Source: Actinomadura parmotrematis
GTDB lineage: Bacteria > Actinomycetota > Actinomycetes > Streptosporangiales > Streptosporangiaceae
Direction of reading: 5' to 3'
Assembly (NCBI RefSeq): GCF_019458805.1
Contig: NZ_JAIBOA010000015.1
Coordinates: forward strand, 62,001-126,000
Length of the DNA stretch: 64,000 nt
Shown piece after piece: positions 34,301 to 42,997 of this stretch. Every line of letters begins with the position of its first letter. Within the stretch, counting starts at the first letter, position 1. A program made the translations under genes and the position numbers. The notes below the pieces were generated by a model. The model had not been told where the DNA came from, searched no databases, and worked only from the letters and a program-made list of their open reading frames with translations.

Positions 34301-37300
34301 GCGCCCCCAGGATGGACGCCCCCCGCGCCGGCACCCGGCTGATCGCCACCGGCGACGTGAGGACCGCCGGCACCCGCAGCGGGCTGAGCCGCCCCACCGG
34401 AATGCGCCGTCGCATCGCCGACCCCCGACCCCGAACCGCCTACGGACGTGGAGCCGGCCGTAGGCGCCGCACCCGACGCGGGCGTGGGCGTCGCGCTGGA
34501 CCCGGGCGTCGCATTGGAGGCGGGCGCGGAGCCGGTCGCAGGCGCCGCACCCGACGCGGGCGTCGCGCTGGACCCGGACGTGGAGCCGGGCGTGGCCGTG
34601 GAACCGGTCGTGGGCGCCGCGCTCGACGCGGGCGCACTGTTGGACGCAGGCGTGGCGCTGGATGTGGGGCCGGTCGAGGGCGCCGCACCTGATGCGGGCG
34701 TCGCGCTGGACCCGGGCGTGGAGTCAGGCGTGGGCGTGGGGCCGGTCGTGGGCGCCGCACCTGATGCGGGCGTCGCGCTGGACCCGGGCGTGGAGCCGGG
34801 CGTGGGCGTGGGGCCGGTCGTGGGCGTGGGGCCGGTCGTGGGCGCCGCGCTCGACGCGGGCGCACTGTTGGACGCAGGCGTGGAGCCAGGCGTCGCATTG
34901 GAGGTGGGCGTGGGGTCGGTCGCGGGCGCCGCACCTGACGCGGGCGTCGCGTTGGACCCGGGCGTGGAAGCGGCGTTGGGCGCGGGTGCGGAACCGGTGG
35001 TGGACGCCGGGTCTGGGCCGGGCGTGGGCGTGGAACCGGGCCCGGATGTCGGGTCGGGCGTGGGTGCTGCGCTGGGGTTGGCCGCCGGGGGAGTCGGGGA
35101 GGCGGGTGCGCCGGGGTGGGAGGTGGGTGCGGACGCGGCGGCGCCCGGGTGCGGGGCGGTCGGGGGCGGGCCCTGCGGGACGACGGTCGCGCGGATCTCG
35201 TAGACGGGGCGCCCCATGGCGTCGTAGCCCGTGTGCGTCACGTCGGTGATCTGGTACTGGACGCCGCGCGGCAGGATCAGCTCGCGCTGGTCCGGGAAGC
35301 GGCTGTCGTGGCCCATCCACACGCCGTGCGAGCCCGGCGGCAGGTCCAGGTGCAGCCGGAACTCGAACGGGTTGTTGTCCACGACCGCCGGGTCCGCGCC
35401 GAGCGAGGTGGACATGTACCCCGGTTCGGTCTGCGTCGAGCCGATCAGCAGGCGCGGGTCCTGCACGCCGAGCGGGCTGCCGTCCGCCGTCCGCATGAAG
35501 GAGATGTCGTGCAGGCCGCGGATGGCCTCCAGCGGCACCGGCAGCGTCTGGGCGAGCGCCTGGTCGAGGTCGGCGATCCGCCGGTAGTGGGCGTCCGGGG
35601 TCGGCGTCTCACCGAAGTAGTCGGTGAGGAAGCGGTGGTAGCCCGCGTCGCTCCACATCCCGCCGAGCGTGCGCATCGGGTCGGGGGACGCCAGCACGTA
35701 CTGGACGACGCTGCGCTGGTAGGCGTCCAGCGGCTGGTTCCACATCCGCTGCAGGTCCGCGACCGACGGCGGACGGCCGCCGTTGAGGGACGTCAGCATG
35801 TCCATGTTGTAGCGGCTGGCGTTCAGGTTGTTGAAGAAGCCGTCCACGTCCGCGCCGGGGCGCAGGAGGCCGTTCTGCATGGACTGCTGGGTGTACCAGT
35901 CGAGCGCGTTGCGCTGCTCGGGCGACAGGTTGTCGTAGACGTCGCCGAGGTGGTTCTCGCCCCAGGCGTCGGCGAAGTCGTTGTCGTCGAAGCGGGCGTA
36001 GCCGTCCGGGCCGATGGCGCTGTCGAAGTTCGCCGGGTCGTTCGGGTCGGAGCGGGGGACGGCGGAGTCCGCCGTGTTCGGGTGCGGCGCGGCCGCGTCG
36101 GGGGCCGGGAGGGGCGCGGACGCCGGGGGCGTCGGGTGATGCGTCGCCCAGCCGTCGGACGTGGGGCGGCCGTGCGCGTCGTGCGCCACGTTCCCGGTGG
36201 GCGAGACGACGGGGGCGCCGAGCTGCCGGGCGAGCTGCGCGCCGAAGTCGCCCGCGCCCGCGTGCGGGCTGAGCAGCAGGACCTCGCGGCCGTTCCAGTT
36301 GGGGTCGTTGCGGACGAGGTCGGCGACCTCGCTCGGGCCGAGGTGCCGCCCGTTGACGACCAGCCCGTTGCCGTCGCCGGGACCGTCCAGCACGAAGCGG
36401 TTGGGGTCCGGCTCCATGCGCTGGGCGCGGTCGCGGAGGGCGGGGTCGTCGTGGAAGGAGCGCCCGGCGGGCGTCTCCTCGCTGTTGTGCCAGGCGTCGT
36501 GCAGGTGGTCGGGGAGGGTCTCGGGGACGTGCGCGGGCTCGTGCTGCGGTGACGGGCCGTCGTCCTCGGCGGGGGTGCGGTGCTGCCCGTCCTGCCCGTC
36601 CTGCGCGGACGGCTCGTCCGTGCGGGGCGTGGACGGCTCGTCGGCGTGCTGGGCGGGCGGGGTGCGCTCGTCGCCGCCGGGGTCGGAGGGCCGGTGCGGA
36701 CCTTCGGCGTCGCCTTCGCCGGGCTGGCGGTGCTCGGCGCGGGGACCGGCCTCGCCGTCGCTCCGGGCGCCCGGCGTCGACTCGTCGCCGGCGGGCCGGT
36801 GCTGTGGTCCGTCGGCGGCCGACGGCTCATCGGCAGTGGAACGTTGCTGCTGCTCGTCGCCCGAGCGTGAGCGGTCGTCGTCGCCGGAGCCCGGCCGGTG
36901 CTGGCCGTCAGCTGTGGTCCCGGGCTGCTCGGAGCCGGAACGTTGCTGGGGGTCTCCGCCGCCGGGCCGCTGCTGGCCGTCGGCCGAGGTGGGCTGCTCG
37001 GCTCCTGGGCGTTGCTGGCCGTCGGTGGTGCTGGGCTGTTGCTCGGTGTCCGGACGCTGCCGGGGATCTCCGCTGCCCGGCTGCTGCTCGGCGCCGGGGA
37101 GAGGTCCGGCGTCCTGGGTGCCAGGCCGCTGCTCGGTGCCGGAAGGCGTGCGGGTGCCGTCGGCGGTGGACTGCGGCTCGTTCGTCGGGCCGGGCTGGGC
37201 GTTCTCGGTGGCGGGACGCTGCTCGCCGCCGGGGTGCGCCTGCGGGTCCGGGGTGGACGTCTGCGGGTCCGTGGTGCTCGGCGGCTGGGCACCGGCGCCG

Positions 37301-40300
37301 GGCTGCTGCTCGCCCGAGGAGGGGGCGCCGCCGTCGGTGGAGGACGGCGCGCCGCCGTCACCGGCGCTCGGCGTCGGGCCGCCGGCCGGCGTTGCCGTGG
37401 CGGCGCCGCTGTCGGAATACCAGCCGTAGCGGTCGTGCGTCTCGGGGCGGGGGGTGGAGCCCTGGTCCGCGCCGCCGGTCTCGGGGGAGACCTCGCCGCT
37501 GCGCGGCATCGCGCCGTCGGCGGGGCCGCCCTCGGCGGGGTGGAAGCTGCCGTAGACGTGCCACTGGCCGCCCTGCTGGACGACCTCGTCGACGTGGAAG
37601 GTCATGCCACGGCCGAGCAGCAGCTCGCGCTCGCCACCGCCGAACGCCGACACGTTCTCCACCCACAGCGCCGGGGTGCCCGCGGGCACCCGCATGTGCA
37701 GGACGGCGTCCTTGTCGGAGAAGGCGCCGGCCGGACCGCCGAGCGACGTGGACAGGTAGCCGGGGTCGTTGAAGTCGCCGCCGACCATGTCGGGGGCGTC
37801 CATGTCGAGGTGCCCGAGGTTCATGCCGCGGGTGATCATGACGTCCTCGGGGACCGGGTTGCCGCGCAGCGCGGCGTCGATCTGGTCCACGTGGTGCTGG
37901 AGGTCGGGCGGCAGGTCGCCGCCCGCACGCAGCGCGCCGTTGATCTCCACGTAGGTGGGGCTCGGCGGGGGCTCGCGCGTGTAGTCGTAGACGGCCTGCC
38001 GTTGCTCCTCGGGCAGGTTGTCGGCGTAGTCGTTCCAGTGGTCGGCGCCGTACCGCATGGCGTCGGCGTTGTCCTCGAAGCGCAGGGCGCCGTCGGCGGC
38101 CGCGTCCTCGGCCTTCGCCATCTGCTCTTCGGGCGTCAGGGGACGCGCGGGCTCGCTCTCCTGCGGGGCGCCGCCCTCGTGCGGGGCGGCGTTGTGCTCG
38201 TCGCCGCCGCCGTCACCGCCGTCGTGGTGCGGCGTGCCGGTGCCGCCCGGCTGCTCGTGCGGCGTCGCGCCGGGTTCGCCGGACGCCGGACGCCGGTCCT
38301 CCGGCCCCCGATCGCGGGGCCCGGAGCCGCCCTGTTCCGCGGACGGCGTCGGCCGGGCGTCTTGCGGCGTGCCCTCGGCGGCAGACCGTGGACGGCTGCC
38401 CTCTCCGAACGGCTGCCCGCCCGGCGTGGTCTGCGCCGACGGCGGGGCGCCCTGGCCATCGGGACGCGGCTGCCCGTCGGGCGCCGCCGCTGTTTCCTGG
38501 GGGTTCGTCGCCCCGTCGAGACGAGGCTGTGTGCCGTCGCCGGTGGTGGGCTGCTCGCCAGGTGCCGGGCGGGTTTCCTGCGGGTCGGGTTCGCCGCCGG
38601 GACGTGGCTGCGCGCCGTCCCCGGCGGCGGGCCGTCCGTCGGGTGTCGGGCGGGTTGCCTGCGGGGACGCCTCGTCGCTGGCAGCGGGCTGCTCGTGCGG
38701 GGACGGCGCGGCCTCCCGAGGAGTTGCTTCGCCATCAGGGCGCGGTTGCGCGCCGTCGCTGGCTGCGGGCTGCTCGCCGGGTACCGGACGGGTTTCCTGC
38801 GGCGACGCTTCGCCCGTGTCGGGCTGTCTTCCGGCTGTCGGGTCGGCTGCGCTGTTGGGGGCTGGCTGCTCGGTCGATGCCGGAGTTGTACCCGCGTCGG
38901 AGCGCGGTTGCGTGCTGGGCTGGTCGCCAGTGGCGGACTGCGCGTCGGGTGCCGGGCGGGTTTCCTGCGGCGACGCTTCGCTGTCGGGGCGCGGTTGCGT
39001 GCCGGTGGGGGCAGGGCGCTCGTTCTGGGGCGACGCTTCGCCTGTGGCGGGCTGTCTTCCGGCTGTCGGGTCGGTTGCGTTGTTAGGGGCGGGCTGCTCG
39101 GTCGGCGACGGAGTCGTACCGGCGTCGGGGCGCGGTTGCGTGCTGGGCTGGTCGCCGGGGGTGGGCTGGCTGGACGGGGGCTCGATCGGGTCGTGCCGGA
39201 TGGAGCCGCGGTCGTCCATGCTGACGGTGTGCTCGCCCGGAGCGCCCGCAGGGCGCGGGGAACTCTCCGGCTGCGACGGGCGGGGCGCGGCGTCGGGGCG
39301 CTGGGCGGACGGGGCGCTGCCGCCGCCCGTGCTGCCGCCGCCACCTGTGCGGCCGCCGGTGCTGCCGGCGCCCGCGCTCGGGGCATGGCCGCCTCCAGCG
39401 GGCGTGCCGCCCATGGGCGGCACGCCCATGATCGGGACGACCGTCGGGGCCGCGGACGTCGTGCCGTCCTGCGGGTGGTCGGAGGCGTCGCCGCCGTCGC
39501 CGGTATAGCCCTCCTCGCGGCCCCGTGAGGGCGCGGCGGGCGAACCGGGCGAGCCGCCCGCCAGGGACGACGGGGTCGCGCCGCCGGAGCGCGGCGCACC
39601 GCCGCTCGGCGACGTGCCGCCGCCGGCGCTCGAAGGCGTGGCGCCGCCCGACGACGCGGATCCGGTGCCGCCGCCCGGCAGCGATGAGCCGCCACCGCTC
39701 GGTGCGGACGAGCCCATCCCGCCCGCCGGGGCCGTACCGCCGCCGGCCGGGGACGTGCCGCCTGCGGGAGCCGTGCCTGCACCGGTCGGGGCGCCGCCCG
39801 TCGGAGCGGTGGTGCCGCCCCCGCCGGTCGGCGCGCTCGACGACGAGCCGCCGCCGAGACCGCCGTCACCCGCCGACGAACCGCCGCCGCCGAAAGCCGA
39901 AGGATTGCTGAAGGAGGAGCCGCCCCCGCCGGAACTGCTCGAACCGCCGCCGCCACTGCCGTCATAGGCCGAGGCCAGGGAAGTGCCGCCACCACCGCCG
40001 GACGACGAGCCGCCGCCGCCGGTGTGCACGGTCCCGCCGCCGCCACCGCCGCTGGTGTGGCTTCCGCCGCCGCCCAGCGCGTCGGCGATGCGGTTGCCCG
40101 AACCACCTCCCGTTGAAGCGGTGTGCGTTCCGCCGCCGGACGACGAACCGCCGCCCTCGCTGCTGTAGGAGCCGCCGGACGAGGAACCACCGCCGCCCTG
40201 GCTCGTGTGACCCCCGCTGCCGGACGAGGATCCGCCACCAGTGGAGGAGGTGTGGGTACCGCCACCGCCACCGCCGTCACCCGAGCCCGAGCCCGAGCCC

Positions 40301-41556
40301 GAGCTTGAGCCGCTCGACGTGTGGGAACCGCCGCCGCCGTCGCCGGAGCCGCCGGTACCGCTGGGACCGCCGCCGCCACCGTCGCCGGAGCCGCCGATAC
40401 CGCTGGGACCGCCGCCGCTGCCGTCGCCCGAGCCGCCGGTACCGCTGGAACCGCCGCCACCGTCGCCGGAGCCGCCCGTCCCACTCGGACCGCCGCCGTC
40501 GCCCGTCCCGCCGGGTCCGCCCGTGCCGCCGCCACCGCCGTCGCCGGAACCCGACCCGGTCCCGTTGGAACCGCCGAGGTTGCCGATCCCGCCCGTGGAC
40601 GGCGTCGGCGTCGGGCCGCCGCCCTCGCCGGGACCGCCCGTCCCGGGCGGCCCCGTCACTCCGCCCTGGGAGTTGTACTCGCCGATCCCGCCCTTGGCGC
40701 CGCCCACCGCGCCGCCGAACGCGCCGGACGTGGCGCTCTTCGCCAGCCCGTCGAGCGTCAGCGGGTCGCCGTGGATCGCCGACGTCGCGACCGTCCCCGC
40801 GACGCCCGACACCGCCTCGGACAGGCCGTCGCGCAGCGCGCCCTTCGCCATCGCCCCGCCGAGCGAGTTCGCCGGCCCGTTCAGGCCGGGGATGTGGCCG
40901 GCGCCGACGCCGATGCCGCCGGAGATCGCGCCGCCGACGCCGCCGTCGAAGGCGGCCATCGCCGTCTTCTTCCAGTCGATGCCGTCGCGGTTGCCCTGCG
41001 CGACCTGGACGAGCTGCACGACGAAGTCCAGGCCGCCGCCCTGCAGCGCGCCCTTCAGCGCGCCCATGGCGATCTCGCGCAGCAGCGTCTGGAAGATCGT
41101 GCGGGACGCCACCTGGGCCCCCGCCTCCGCCGCCGGGATGCCGGCGGTCGAGGCCCCGAAGGTCGCCCACGCCGCCGCCAGCAGCATGGCGATCTCGATC
41201 GCCGTCATGATGAGGAGGGCGATGAACATGTACTTCGCGTACTCGATGTCGAGCGCGCCGTTGTCCATCGCCTCGGCGAGCTGCTGACACGACTCCTGGA
41301 GCTTGGTCAGCATCTGCGGGTCCTTGGTGACCCAGGTGTCCCAGTACTCCTGGAACTTCTCCGCCGCCTCGGAGTCCAGGACGCCGCGCACGTTCGCGGC
41401 GGTGCCCTGCACCTCCCCGATCAGGGTGCCGATGTCGGTGGCCGCCTTGTTCCACGCCTCGGCGTCGCGGCGCATCGCGGTCTCGTCGCCCTCGGGCCAG
41501 TCCGAGCCGACGATCCACGACAGCCACTTGACCTCATCGGGGATCTCCAGACCCAC
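31306..41556 (-). CDS. Giant multidomain type VII-associated polymorphic toxin (3,416 residues)
   Basis: Domains in order: a WXG-like helical region with a membrane helix (about 109-131) and Gly/Ala-rich hydrophobic part to about 290, like CpnT-type proteins; Gly/Ser-rich linker (about 300-690); Pro/Thr/Gln linker (to about 1130); ADP-ribosyltransferase-like domain 1 with Arg1243, STS 1269-1271 and ERE 1309-1311; a linker; caspase-like domain 1 (about 1675-1810) with both expected catalytic residues replaced by Pro; ADP-ribosyltransferase-like domain 2 with Arg2013, STS 2049-2051 and QRE 2090-2092; a Pro/Thr/Ser repeat linker (about 2130-2690); caspase-like domain 2 with His2734 and Cys2772; three 80-120-residue repeats (about 2950-3230); and a C-terminal nuclease-like domain with DGGH at 3316-3319. 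The C-terminus resembles the non-specific endonuclease NS_2 group. Start GTG follows the WXG100 gene by three bases. All domain calls are from motifs only. Confidence 0.88.
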   Translation of the reverse strand: MGLEIPDEVKWLSWIVGSDWPEGDETAMRRDAEAWNKAATDIGTLIGEVQGTAANVRGVLDSEAAEKFQEYWDTWVTKDPQMLTKLQESCQQLAEAMDNGALDIEYAKYMFIALLIMTAIEIAMLLAAAWATFGASTAGIPAAEAGAQVASRTIFQTLLREIAMGALKGALQGGGLDFVVQLVQVAQGNRDGIDWKKTAMAAFDGGVGGAISGGIGVGAGHIPGLNGPANSLGGAMAKGALRDGLSEAVSGVAGTVATSAIHGDPLTLDGLAKSATSGAFGGAVGGAKGGIGEYNSQGGVTGPPGTGGPGEGGGPTPTPSTGGIGNLGGSNGTGSGSGDGGGGGTGGPGGTGDGGGPSGTGGSGDGGGGSSGTGGSGDGSGGGPSGIGGSGDGGGGGPSGTGGSGDGGGGSHTSSGSSSGSGSGSGDGGGGGGTHTSSTGGGSSSGSGGHTSQGGGGSSSGGSYSSEGGGSSSGGGTHTASTGGGSGNRIADALGGGGSHTSGGGGGGTVHTGGGGSSSGGGGGTSLASAYDGSGGGGSSSSGGGGSSFSNPSAFGGGGSSAGDGGLGGGSSSSAPTGGGGTTAPTGGAPTGAGTAPAGGTSPAGGGTAPAGGMGSSAPSGGGSSLPGGGTGSASSGGATPSSAGGGTSPSGGAPRSGGATPSSLAGGSPGSPAAPSRGREEGYTGDGGDASDHPQDGTTSAAPTVVPIMGVPPMGGTPAGGGHAPSAGAGSTGGRTGGGGSTGGGSAPSAQRPDAAPRPSQPESSPRPAGAPGEHTVSMDDRGSIRHDPIEPPSSQPTPGDQPSTQPRPDAGTTPSPTEQPAPNNATDPTAGRQPATGEASPQNERPAPTGTQPRPDSEASPQETRPAPDAQSATGDQPSTQPRSDAGTTPASTEQPAPNSAADPTAGRQPDTGEASPQETRPVPGEQPAASDGAQPRPDGEATPREAAPSPHEQPAASDEASPQATRPTPDGRPAAGDGAQPRPGGEPDPQETRPAPGEQPTTGDGTQPRLDGATNPQETAAAPDGQPRPDGQGAPPSAQTTPGGQPFGEGSRPRSAAEGTPQDARPTPSAEQGGSGPRDRGPEDRRPASGEPGATPHEQPGGTGTPHHDGGDGGGDEHNAAPHEGGAPQESEPARPLTPEEQMAKAEDAAADGALRFEDNADAMRYGADHWNDYADNLPEEQRQAVYDYTREPPPSPTYVEINGALRAGGDLPPDLQHHVDQIDAALRGNPVPEDVMITRGMNLGHLDMDAPDMVGGDFNDPGYLSTSLGGPAGAFSDKDAVLHMRVPAGTPALWVENVSAFGGGERELLLGRGMTFHVDEVVQQGGQWHVYGSFHPAEGGPADGAMPRSGEVSPETGGADQGSTPRPETHDRYGWYSDSGAATATPAGGPTPSAGDGGAPSSTDGGAPSSGEQQPGAGAQPPSTTDPQTSTPDPQAHPGGEQRPATENAQPGPTNEPQSTADGTRTPSGTEQRPGTQDAGPLPGAEQQPGSGDPRQRPDTEQQPSTTDGQQRPGAEQPTSADGQQRPGGGDPQQRSGSEQPGTTADGQHRPGSGDDDRSRSGDEQQQRSTADEPSAADGPQHRPAGDESTPGARSDGEAGPRAEHRQPGEGDAEGPHRPSDPGGDERTPPAQHADEPSTPRTDEPSAQDGQDGQHRTPAEDDGPSPQHEPAHVPETLPDHLHDAWHNSEETPAGRSFHDDPALRDRAQRMEPDPNRFVLDGPGDGNGLVVNGRHLGPSEVADLVRNDPNWNGREVLLLSPHAGAGDFGAQLARQLGAPVVSPTGNVAHDAHGRPTSDGWATHHPTPPASAPLPAPDAAAPHPNTADSAVPRSDPNDPANFDSAIGPDGYARFDDNDFADAWGENHLGDVYDNLSPEQRNALDWYTQQSMQNGLLRPGADVDGFFNNLNASRYNMDMLTSLNGGRPPSVADLQRMWNQPLDAYQRSVVQYVLASPDPMRTLGGMWSDAGYHRFLTDYFGETPTPDAHYRRIADLDQALAQTLPVPLEAIRGLHDISFMRTADGSPLGVQDPRLLIGSTQTEPGYMSTSLGADPAVVDNNPFEFRLHLDLPPGSHGVWMGHDSRFPDQRELILPRGVQYQITDVTHTGYDAMGRPVYEIRATVVPQGPPPTAPHPGAAASAPTSHPGAPASPTPPAANPSAAPTPDPTSGPGSTPTPGPDPASTTGSAPAPNAASTPGSNATPASGAAPATDPTPTSNATPGSTPASNSAPASSAAPTTGPTPTTGPTPTPGSTPGSSATPASGAAPTTGPTPTPDSTPGSSATPASGAAPSTGPTSSATPASNSAPASSAAPTTGSTATPGSTSGSSATPASGAAPATGSAPASNATPGSSATPTPASGAAPTAGSTSVGGSGSGVGDATAHSGGAAQPAAGAGGPHVAGGDQPGAGAGGVHPGGAAPAPPVAGAGGSDGSGPAHPVAGAGSAPSASGTGAPHVPAPGTGGPAGGTTPHPGGTTTPHSVPDPRIAYGNGGTTDPAGGPSPASHPGGTTTPHSVPDPRIAYATGGAPDSASGPGTPHAGPATTSAANAEPGGPNASPNSGGAASPTPSGTTPGGAAPGGTTPGGAAPGSNSPSSGNSGNTRPAGGSPESPRPANTPTTLGGNTTPGTHPAATPGGAPGRHPAHPAHPGDANGPAPHQQHHAQDPHNPAPHEGEPQGHHNDVPPGLPEHLHDLYRDADHTPAGMALYGPDDPAMRDLARRVPADPQRFVLDAHGGPDGIVVNGRRLSVEEAAALIRNHPDWNGREVMLLSCRTGEGDFAARLSRELGVPVTAPRGLAWTDNNGNVYAASAHTGADGQRHPTIPPDGGWTTHHPDGNAAEAGNGGHAPGHPRPAAGTGAPGEHTRARARDASGGEDDHGPLRRPGGEEHRPAPQEQRLSPANREEYRANPQHQLVNDDLLPRPFNPPSVLPENVRPQHVAPGQPFAAPGFVGDANARYDVYDGRTDASGDPVPRARIFTGPDGRISHIEGEVSNLRRDHPQYVDNPDISRPHPDVDYRVQVGDHHQIFRTDENGMPPSAVAFDRPTPEHTAQVGGPDGGTGPAGGVPAPKPHEPFAGRTLDPNTRYEVYDTAGDFRGTYQTDSTGRVRWVETDSGRVSSNNPELRSPRSEVVYRTSQTFDPNRPPPAGGDFAPRPDARTIAVPDPDHPENGAAPKARESFAARGGLEPNARYVVHGSNGDPRGVFYTDENGRVRIVDTYRPFNPDLNHPHPNTQYSVDGGRWRFETGPENTTASVRPEHFTDTSASSGADLRPASNSDPTLLRQRNDPGQQRSAALGGRVQVTRNDGKVVWQSVNDGGHTQGHQFDSPRELINYVSQNRAQNQGNNDPLTGLLPPDSWHAMEGDLAARAAAGVELRDFSVFALRDAGEQVPHHLQVRWVEVVDGQVTMHMRGFDNA
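33985..35060 (-). repeat. Tandem repeat tract encoding the Pro/Thr/Ser/Ala linker
   Basis: Within the toxin gene, short units encoding sequences such as GSSATPASGAAP and TTGPTPTPGSTPG recur many times between about 34450 and 34990. A longer direct repeat encoding GGTTTPHSVPDPRIAY occurs twice (about 33985-34040 and 34090-34140). The tract is in frame and codes for a flexible linker between two domains. It is a likely spot for length change by recombination. Confidence 0.8.
38490..39180 (-). repeat. Repeat tract encoding the Pro/Gln/Thr/Ala linker
   Basis: The toxin gene here encodes about ten imperfect units of roughly 20-25 residues built from QPRPDG, TRPAPD and PTAGRQP-type words. The words recur in nearly the same DNA form (for example TCGCCGGGTGC and GCGGGTTTCCTGCG). 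It is a linker before the first ADP-ribosyltransferase-like domain. Confidence 0.7.
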
Positions 41557-41559
41557 GGG

Positions 41560-41862
41560 TCACCGCACCTTCGAGTTGTGCTCGGCGTCCTTGTAGTTCT
41601 TGGCCATGTCGTCGACGCCCTTCTTGACGGCGTCGAGACCCTTGGTGAGCTCGCCGAACGCCTTGAGCGTGCTCTCCGCGCCCTTGAGGTAGCCCTCTTC
41701 GAACTGCTTGCCGGTGTCGTCGGCGCCCCAGCACTTGCCCTCGGTCTGCAGGGCGCTGTTCAGCGTGTCGAAGATCTGCTTCAGGTGGACCGCGCCGTCG
41801 TGGAACCCGGTGCCCGCCTTCTTCAGGCGGTCGGCGTCGACCTCGTAGCCGTCGGCGGTCAC
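41560..41862 (-). CDS. WXG100-family partner of the giant toxin
   Basis: This 100-residue protein is a two-helix ESX protein with a W-G turn (KCWGADDTGKQF, about residue 44) and a C-terminal helix. It starts with GTG at 41862, overlapping the YbaB-like gene by GTGA, and its stop is three bases before the toxin start. Small WXG100 proteins encoded just before LXG/WXG toxins are commonly their export partners, which is the likely role here. Confidence 0.85.
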   Translation of the reverse strand: MTADGYEVDADRLKKAGTGFHDGAVHLKQIFDTLNSALQTEGKCWGADDTGKQFEEGYLKGAESTLKAFGELTKGLDAVKKGVDDMAKNYKDAEHNSKVR

Positions 41863-42269
41863 CGGTCGAGCAGCCCGTAGCGGCGCTTCACGCCGTCGAT
41901 GTCGGTCGGGACGTCCGCCGACAGCAGCTTGGACAGGTCGACGCCGCCCTCGCCGTCCGCGGCGCCCGCCGGCATGACCGCGGCGGTCGCGGCTCGCACC
42001 TTGGCCGCGGCGTCGGCGGCCGCGGCGTTCGACGCCTCCAGCACCGCCTCCGCGAGCTCCTCCGAACCGAGCCGCCGGAACACGCGGGGATCGAGTTCGA
42101 GCTCGGTCAGCTTGCCCTGGCGGTCGACCCGCGCCCGGACCTGGCCGTCGACGGCCTCGCCCGCGCCCTCGATCTCCTCCAGGGCCTCTTGCAGACCTTG
42201 CAGCTGCTGGCGCTTCTCCCGGTAGGTCTCCAGGAGTTGGTCGATATGCGCCTGCCATTCAGCGCGCAC
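41859..42269 (-). CDS. YbaB/EbfC-like protein heading the toxin operon
   Basis: This 136-residue protein has a long coiled-coil-like first helix (QAHIDQLLETYREKRQQLQG), then the YbaB pattern (GQVRARVDRQGKLTELELDP and RRLGSEELAEAVLEASNAAA). The core motif GSEEL is the same as in the YbaB-like gene at 18670, so the two operons begin with related genes. GTG at 42269. It is the first gene of the toxin operon, about 75 bases from the predicted transcription start. Confidence 0.82.
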   Translation of the reverse strand: MRAEWQAHIDQLLETYREKRQQLQGLQEALEEIEGAGEAVDGQVRARVDRQGKLTELELDPRVFRRLGSEELAEAVLEASNAAAADAAAKVRAATAAVMPAGAADGEGGVDLSKLLSADVPTDIDGVKRRYGLLDR

Positions 42270-42351
42270 GGGGAGCCCCTCTGCTCGGTCGTCGGTCGGA
42301 CACGGTCACGAGCCGGTGATCGCGCATGATCACAGACACAGGGATTGGTCT

Positions 42352-42380
42352 TTTATAGGGTTTTGCCGTGACATGCGCAA
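42352..42380 (-). promoter_or_regulatory. Promoter of the toxin operon
   Basis: On the minus strand, TTGCGC (42380-42375) is separated by 17 bases from TATAAA (42357-42352). The -10 matches five of six consensus bases, and the -35 keeps TTG. Transcription would start near 42345, giving a leader of about 75 bases. The AT-rich patch stands out in this region. Confidence 0.65.
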
Positions 42381-42997
42381 CCGGATGCGCCACACCCGCA
42401 GTGCAGGACTCCGCTGCGTGAGCAGGCCCCCGCTGCGGGGCGAACGCCGAGGCGCCGCGACCTTCCAGGTGTGGCGGGGGGCACATCGACTCCAGGGGCG
42501 GGCGGGGCGGTACGGCACGGATCGGTCGCCCTTAGATCATCGACAAAGAGGTGCGGTTCCCTGTGAACCGTACTTATTCGGTCGGTGATGCGCCGTTCGC
42601 TCTGTGTCGCTCGAAATGCGCGCCGAATGCGGCCCCGGGAAGAAGGGGATGAACGGGAGCACCTCGCGTGCCGCCGCCCGCTGCGCTTTCGCCAAGGACG
42701 CTCCCGGGCGTGAATCCGAAGTCCGGGGCCTACGGGAACGCGCGGCGCCGGGTGGAGTGCGACCGGCCCGGAGGCGGCAGGGCCATGTGCTTCCGCGTTC
42801 CGTGCGGGAGCCGGTCGCGGACGGCGCGCGCGCCGGGGACGGCCGGGAAGGTTGCGACCCCGTGAACATGGGGACGCCCGGCGGGCATCGTCCCGGTTGG
42901 AGGGGGAGAATGGTCCTGCGCCCCCCTCGTCGTGATTTGGTGGGCGGTGCGTGCAGTGGGCCGAGTCTCGTAGGCTTGCGCCACCGAAGGGAGGCAG
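42381..42997. other. Long gap between the toxin operon and the EspI-like gene
   Basis: I find no credible gene in these 617 bases. The right edge (42960-42997) must carry the promoter and the ribosome site (AAGGGAGG) of the EspI-like gene. The segment 42530-42600, with CGGTTCCCTGTGAACCG (a short inverted repeat at 42553-42569), is slightly AT-richer and may contain a regulatory site. Several frames cross the gap, but none has a ribosome site or a recognisable product. Confidence 0.45.

Noticed and set aside
31018..34692. A 1,224-codon plus-strand open frame opposite the toxin
   Set aside because: The opposite strand has coherent domains and motifs. This frame gives Gly/Val/Arg-rich sequence with no family resemblance.
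34450..34990. Short regularly spaced repeats that could suggest a CRISPR array
   Set aside because: The repeats are in frame, encode Pro/Thr/Ser/Ala linker words, vary in length and lack unique spacers; no cas genes are present.
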